Below are positions 39,237 through 42,059 of a stretch of DNA of 42,059 nt, one piece after another. The stretch is from Candidatus Neomicrothrix parvicella RN1. Its GTDB lineage: Bacteria; Actinomycetota; Acidimicrobiia; Acidimicrobiales; VFJN01. The stretch covers positions 1 to 42,059 of the forward strand of contig CAMDIH010000014.1 of NCBI GenBank assembly GCA_945898515.1, in the 5' to 3' direction. Below the pieces are notes generated by a model. It saw only the letters and a program-made list of their open reading frames with translations, did not search any database and was not told the DNA's origin. Made by a program: the position numbers and the translations under genes. The stretch's first letter is position 1, and each line of letters begins with the position of its first letter.

Positions 39237-40315
39237 GCACGATCGCTGCGATCATCCTGTTCACCACCGTGATCGCCTACGCCGTGTTCGGGGGCGCCGA
39301 TTTCGGCGCCGGATTTTGGGATCTGATGGCGGGCGGTACCGAACGCGGCGACCGACCCCGTCGGATCATCGACCACTCCATCGGCCCGGTGTGGGAGGCC
39401 AACCATGTGTGGCTGATCTTCTGCTTCGTGGTGCTCTGGACATGTTTTCCCGAGGCCTACGCCTCCATCACCCTCACCCTGTTCGTTCCCCTGACCCTGG
39501 CCGCGGTGGGCATCGTCCTGCGGGGCTCTGGCTTCGCCTTCCGCCACGCCGTATTTCGCACTCGGGACCGCCGGGTGTTCGGGGCATTATTCGCCACGTC
39601 ATCCGTGCTCGTCCCCTATTGCCTCGGGGCGGTAGCCGGGGCGATCGCTTCGGGCCGGGTCCCTGACGGTGGCCGGGCCGGTGATCCAATCGGCAGTTGG
39701 ATCAACCCAACCTCCATCCTCGGCGGGGTGCTCGCGGTGGGCACCGGAGCCTTCCTGGCGGCCACGTTTCTGGTCTGGGATGCCGGCCGACTCGATGAGG
39801 CCCCGATGGTGGAATACTTCCGCCGCCGAGCGGCGGGGGCGGCGACAGCCATGGGGGTGCTATCGCTCATTGGCGTCTTCGTCCTCCGAGAAGACGCCAA
39901 GTACCTCTTTGCGGGGTTGACCACGCGCGGGTTGCCGTTGGTGATCACCGCAGCCGTGTGCGGCACAGCCGCGTTGGTGCTGTTGCACCGTCAGTCGCAT
40001 AGCGGGGCCCGCCTTACCGCGGTCGTGGCGGTGGCCTCCATCGTGCTGGGGTGGGGAGTAGCCCAATGGGACTACATCCTCCCCGAGTCGCTCACCCTGG
40101 AAGCGGCCATCGCTCCCGATGGCACCGTCATCGCGGTCTTGGTGGCGGTGGGGCTGGCGACCGTGTTCATCCTGCCGGCCTTCGCCTTGTTGTACCGGCT
40201 CGATCAACGTGGCTTTCTTCCCAAAGAAGGCGCCGAGGACTCCCCGGGCGAACCCCGCCTGGATTCACCCCTCCCCGCCATCACGAAACCGATCGGCCGA
40301 TCATCTGAGCATTAG
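39233..40315 (+). CDS. cydB: cytochrome bd oxidase subunit II
   Basis: 360 residues, eight to nine helices. AYAVFGGADFGAGFWDLMAGG at the first helix is the CydB signature, followed by IGPVWEANHVWLIFCFVVLWTCFPEAY with the Glu-Asn-His-Trp motif. GVAQWDYILPESLTLEAAIAP near residue 280 is also typical. CydB forms the integral heterodimer with CydA but binds no heme itself. ATG 39233 overlaps the cydA stop (ATGA), so the two are translationally coupled. A hydrophilic C-terminal tail of about 35 residues follows the last helix. An AGGTG/CACCT dyad lies after the stop. Confidence 0.95.
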   Translation: MSTIAAIILFTTVIAYAVFGGADFGAGFWDLMAGGTERGDRPRRIIDHSIGPVWEANHVWLIFCFVVLWTCFPEAYASITLTLFVPLTLAAVGIVLRGSGFAFRHAVFRTRDRRVFGALFATSSVLVPYCLGAVAGAIASGRVPDGGRAGDPIGSWINPTSILGGVLAVGTGAFLAATFLVWDAGRLDEAPMVEYFRRRAAGAATAMGVLSLIGVFVLREDAKYLFAGLTTRGLPLVITAAVCGTAALVLLHRQSHSGARLTAVVAVASIVLGWGVAQWDYILPESLTLEAAIAPDGTVIAVLVAVGLATVFILPAFALLYRLDQRGFLPKEGAEDSPGEPRLDSPLPAITKPIGRSSEH

Positions 40316-40371
40316 CATCTCGGCGTCTACCCCCATGCCTCCCTAGGTGTGGCTCAGCACCTCGGAGAGTC

Positions 40372-40632
40372 ATGATTGTTCTGATTTTCGGCCTACTTGG
40401 CTTCGGTATGCTCATCGGCTGGCTGGCCCAGCTCGCCCTCGGGATGGGCTCGAAGCCCAACAGTCAAAGTTTGATCGCCGGCGTGGCCGGATCCTTCGTC
40501 GGCGGCCTCTTCGCCAGCATTGTGCACGGCGATGGCCTCGAGCTTCGGCCCAGCGGTTTCATCGGTTCCTTCCTGGGGGCCCTGGTGGTATTGGCTATCT
40601 GGCGGGCCAGTGTGAGCCGATCCGCTCGCTGA
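40372..40632 (+). CDS. GlsB/YeaQ/YmgE-family small membrane protein
   Basis: 86 residues, three hydrophobic helices. LIFGLLGFGMLIGWLAQLAL, SLIAGVAGSFVGGLFASIV and SGFIGSFLGALVVLAIWRA, with the Gly-rich repeats that mark this transglycosylase-associated/stress-response family. Family members are small stress-induced inner-membrane proteins of unclear biochemical role. GGAG at 40364-40367 lies before ATG 40372. It sits between cydAB and an aldo/keto reductase on the same strand, consistent with a stress or low-oxygen setting. Confidence 0.85.
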   Translation: MIVLIFGLLGFGMLIGWLAQLALGMGSKPNSQSLIAGVAGSFVGGLFASIVHGDGLELRPSGFIGSFLGALVVLAIWRASVSRSAR

Positions 40633-40695
40633 GGCCACGTCGCTGCGGTCGAGACGCCTCACCATCAATCCCGGCCCTGGACCACTCACTTCTCA

Positions 40696-40701
40696 TATTT
40701 T
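40696..40701 (+). promoter_or_regulatory. -10-like TATTTT before the aldo/keto reductase
   Basis: TATTTT in an A/T-rich pocket predicts a start near 40708. GAAGG (40711-40715) then precedes ATG 40720. No clear -35. Confidence 0.4.
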
Positions 40702-40719
40702 CCAGTCATAGAAGGCAAC

Positions 40720-41703
40720 ATGGAACCCTCTACCGTGTCCCTGGCCGGATGTGCCACCCCTCTGGCCCCCCTCGGAGTGGGCACGTGGGCATGGGGTGAC
40801 CGCAAAACCTGGGGCATGGGGGGCTACGACACGTCCCTCAGTGAAGCCACCATCACCGAGGCGTGGGAAGCCTCTCTCGACGCGGGCCTCACGCTGTTTG
40901 ATACCGCCGAGGTCTACGGCGACGGTGAGAGCGAACGCATCATCGGCCGCCTACTGGCGCGGGAACCGTCCCGCCGTCGTTCCCTGGTGTTGGCCACCAA
41001 GTTCCTGCCCTCCCCCCAAAAGTTGGCGGTCAAGGGAGCCATGCGGGCCGCCTTGGAGGCCTCCCTGGAACGCCTCGGAGTGGAACACGTGGATCTGTAC
41101 CAAATCCATGGCCCGATCAGCCTGCGGTCGAAATCAGCGTTGGCCGAAGCCCTCGCCGAGGTGCAGGCGGCCGGGCTCACTTCGGCGGTCGGCGTGAGCA
41201 ACTATTCGATCGGCGAAATGACCAAGATCCACGCGGAACTTGCCAAGCGAGGGGTGCCGCTGGCCTCCAACCAGGTCGAGTACTCCCTGTTGCGTCGCCG
41301 CCCTGAAACCAGTGGACTCCTCGCCGCTTGCGCCCGTTTAGGCGTGGTGTTGCTGGCCTACTCCCCCATCGGTCAGGGCCGCCTCACCGGCAAGTATTCG
41401 GCCAGCAAACCGCCGCCGGGCGGACGCGGGTTCTCCGCCCACCCGATGACCGAAGTGGACACGGTGGTGGCGTTGCTGCGGCGCATCGGCGACGAGCGCC
41501 AGCGCACCCCAAGCCAGGTGGCGTTGCGATGGCTCATAGACAAGGGTGCGATACCGATCCCGGGGGCGAAAACCGCCGACCAGGCCCGAGAGAATGCCGG
41601 TGGATTGGGCTGGTCTCTCACCACGGAGGAACTAGCCGCCCTCGACGAGGGTGCCCTCAAAGGCACCCGCAGCCTGGGCAACCGATTCTGGCAACACGGC
41701 TGA
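40720..41703 (+). CDS. aldo/keto reductase
   Basis: 327 residues, (alpha/beta)8 barrel, NADPH-dependent. The catalytic tetrad is present: Asp and Tyr in FDTAEVYGDGESE, Lys in VLATKFLP, His in YQIHGP. VGVSNYSIGEM and NQVEYSLLRRRPE follow, and PIPGAKTADQARENAGGLGW provides the NADPH-binding end. The start of the barrel (LGVGTWAWGD) matches the plant- and bacterial-type subfamily that reduces aldehydes and ketones or detoxifies methylglyoxal-like carbonyls. It has its own promoter-like box. Its stop directly abuts the stop of the convergent, truncated gene. Confidence 0.92.
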   Translation: MEPSTVSLAGCATPLAPLGVGTWAWGDRKTWGMGGYDTSLSEATITEAWEASLDAGLTLFDTAEVYGDGESERIIGRLLAREPSRRRSLVLATKFLPSPQKLAVKGAMRAALEASLERLGVEHVDLYQIHGPISLRSKSALAEALAEVQAAGLTSAVGVSNYSIGEMTKIHAELAKRGVPLASNQVEYSLLRRRPETSGLLAACARLGVVLLAYSPIGQGRLTGKYSASKPPPGGRGFSAHPMTEVDTVVALLRRIGDERQRTPSQVALRWLIDKGAIPIPGAKTADQARENAGGLGWSLTTEELAALDEGALKGTRSLGNRFWQHG

Positions 41704-42059
41704 TCAACCGGCGACCAGGCCGGTGTCCACGACCTGCTCTCCGCGCACCAGACCCAGGCGCAACCCGGTTAGATCCATGGCGCCAGTCGTCGGGAGCAGC
41801 AAGGCGAAGCCCGGTCCACCGCCCAGTCGCTCGATCACCGGCGACACCGCCACGATGCGGCCGTTGCGGGCGGCCACCACATACTCCGCCCCCCAGCCGC
41901 GATCCTCCAACGTGCCGGTGAGGGCGAGCACCAACTCCTTACCGTTGGCGAGGCGGTCGAGATCGTCCACCGCCACCGAGGCTCGGCGTAGTTCGGTGGT
42001 GGGTCGATAGGCCTCGCCCATGAGATCCTGGCGGGCCAAGAACGCGTGCAGGCCACTCA
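41704..42059 (-). CDS. unknown protein, 3' part only (start beyond window)
   Basis: About 118 C-terminal residues, open at the right edge. It begins (in-window) SGLHAFLARQDLMGEAYRP and continues with VDDLDRLANGKELVLALTGTLEDRGWGAEYVVAARNGRIV, ending LVRGEQVVDTGLVAG. Mixed alpha/beta, no membrane helix. I do not recognise the family. It ends at TGA 41704-41706, immediately after the stop of the aldo/keto reductase. Confidence 0.65.
   Translation of the reverse strand, partial: SGLHAFLARQDLMGEAYRPTTELRRASVAVDDLDRLANGKELVLALTGTLEDRGWGAEYVVAARNGRIVAVSPVIERLGGGPGFALLLPTTGAMDLTGLRLGLVRGEQVVDTGLVAG

Noticed and set aside
37880-40315. An 811-codon open frame running through cydA into cydB
   Set aside because: Its first 450 residues are an out-of-frame reading of cydA; only the last 360 residues are real (cydB from ATG 39233).
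1-42059. CRISPR arrays, insertion sequences, tRNA or rRNA genes
   Set aside because: No spaced direct repeats, transposase motifs, tRNA cloverleaf or rRNA-like sequence were seen while reading; a covariance-model scan would settle tRNA and small RNA questions.

Overview
The window is gene-dense, GC-rich DNA. Its gene content suits an actinobacterium, most likely in or near the Acidimicrobiia. The grounds are three luciferase-like flavin/F420 oxidoreductases, numerous short-chain dehydrogenases, a P450, an SCP2 protein and CoA-ester enzymes, cytochrome bd, and a halohydrin dehalogenase, a family known from Ilumatobacter. The placement is inferred from content, not from a phylogenetic marker. 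I saw no rRNA, tRNA, CRISPR array, insertion sequence or phage gene.

Layout. 1-3.1 kb: the N-terminus of a GxxGxxG epimerase, a nitroreductase, a DUF4262 protein, then a divergent pair made of an Asp-nucleophile alpha/beta hydrolase (epoxide hydrolase/haloalkane dehalogenase type) and an SDR-fold protein that carries halohydrin dehalogenase signatures. 3.2-7.8 kb: a GAP/LysE-like membrane protein, a 793-residue PAP2-like/pseudokinase/YbhN-type membrane protein, and a DUF2252 protein. 8.1-9.9 kb: a tightly coupled trio of 2OG-Fe(II) oxygenase, formaldehyde-activating enzyme (Fae) and NTF2-like protein. 9.9-18 kb: a probably frameshifted SRPBCC protein, an SDR, a Cys-nucleophile alpha/beta hydrolase, an aldehyde dehydrogenase, a TetR-P450-nitronate monooxygenase operon with an operator palindrome, and a patatin lipase. 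18-27.4 kb: lipid and small-molecule metabolism (acyl-CoA synthetase, metallo-beta-lactamase-fold hydrolase, HlyIII, EthD-like protein, two luciferase-like enzymes, two SDRs, beta-carbonic anhydrase, enoyl-CoA hydratase). 27.5-30.4 kb: a small basic protein, a DEAD-box helicase with a structured leader, and a decayed arsenic operon (arsR, aquaporin and arsC, all broken). 30.6-35.2 kb: SCP2, SDR, a CxxC protein, a third luciferase-like enzyme, a thioesterase and a LysR regulator. 35.2-42 kb: a TauE/SafE exporter, an SDR-DUF2867 fusion, cydAB, a GlsB-type membrane protein, an aldo/keto reductase and a truncated unknown gene.

How the genes may work together. Two catabolic modules stand out. Halohydrin dehalogenase plus an epoxide-hydrolase-like enzyme could turn vicinal haloalcohols into epoxides and then diols. 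The oxygenase-Fae-NTF2 operon could couple an oxidative demethylation that releases formaldehyde to its capture on a pterin cofactor; this is a hypothesis. Most remaining genes suit CoA-linked degradation of lipids, sterols or terpenoids.

A recurring promoter layout is visible: a TANNNT hexamer 6-8 nt upstream of the start codon in at least nine genes that lack a clear Shine-Dalgarno sequence. This implies many leaderless transcripts.
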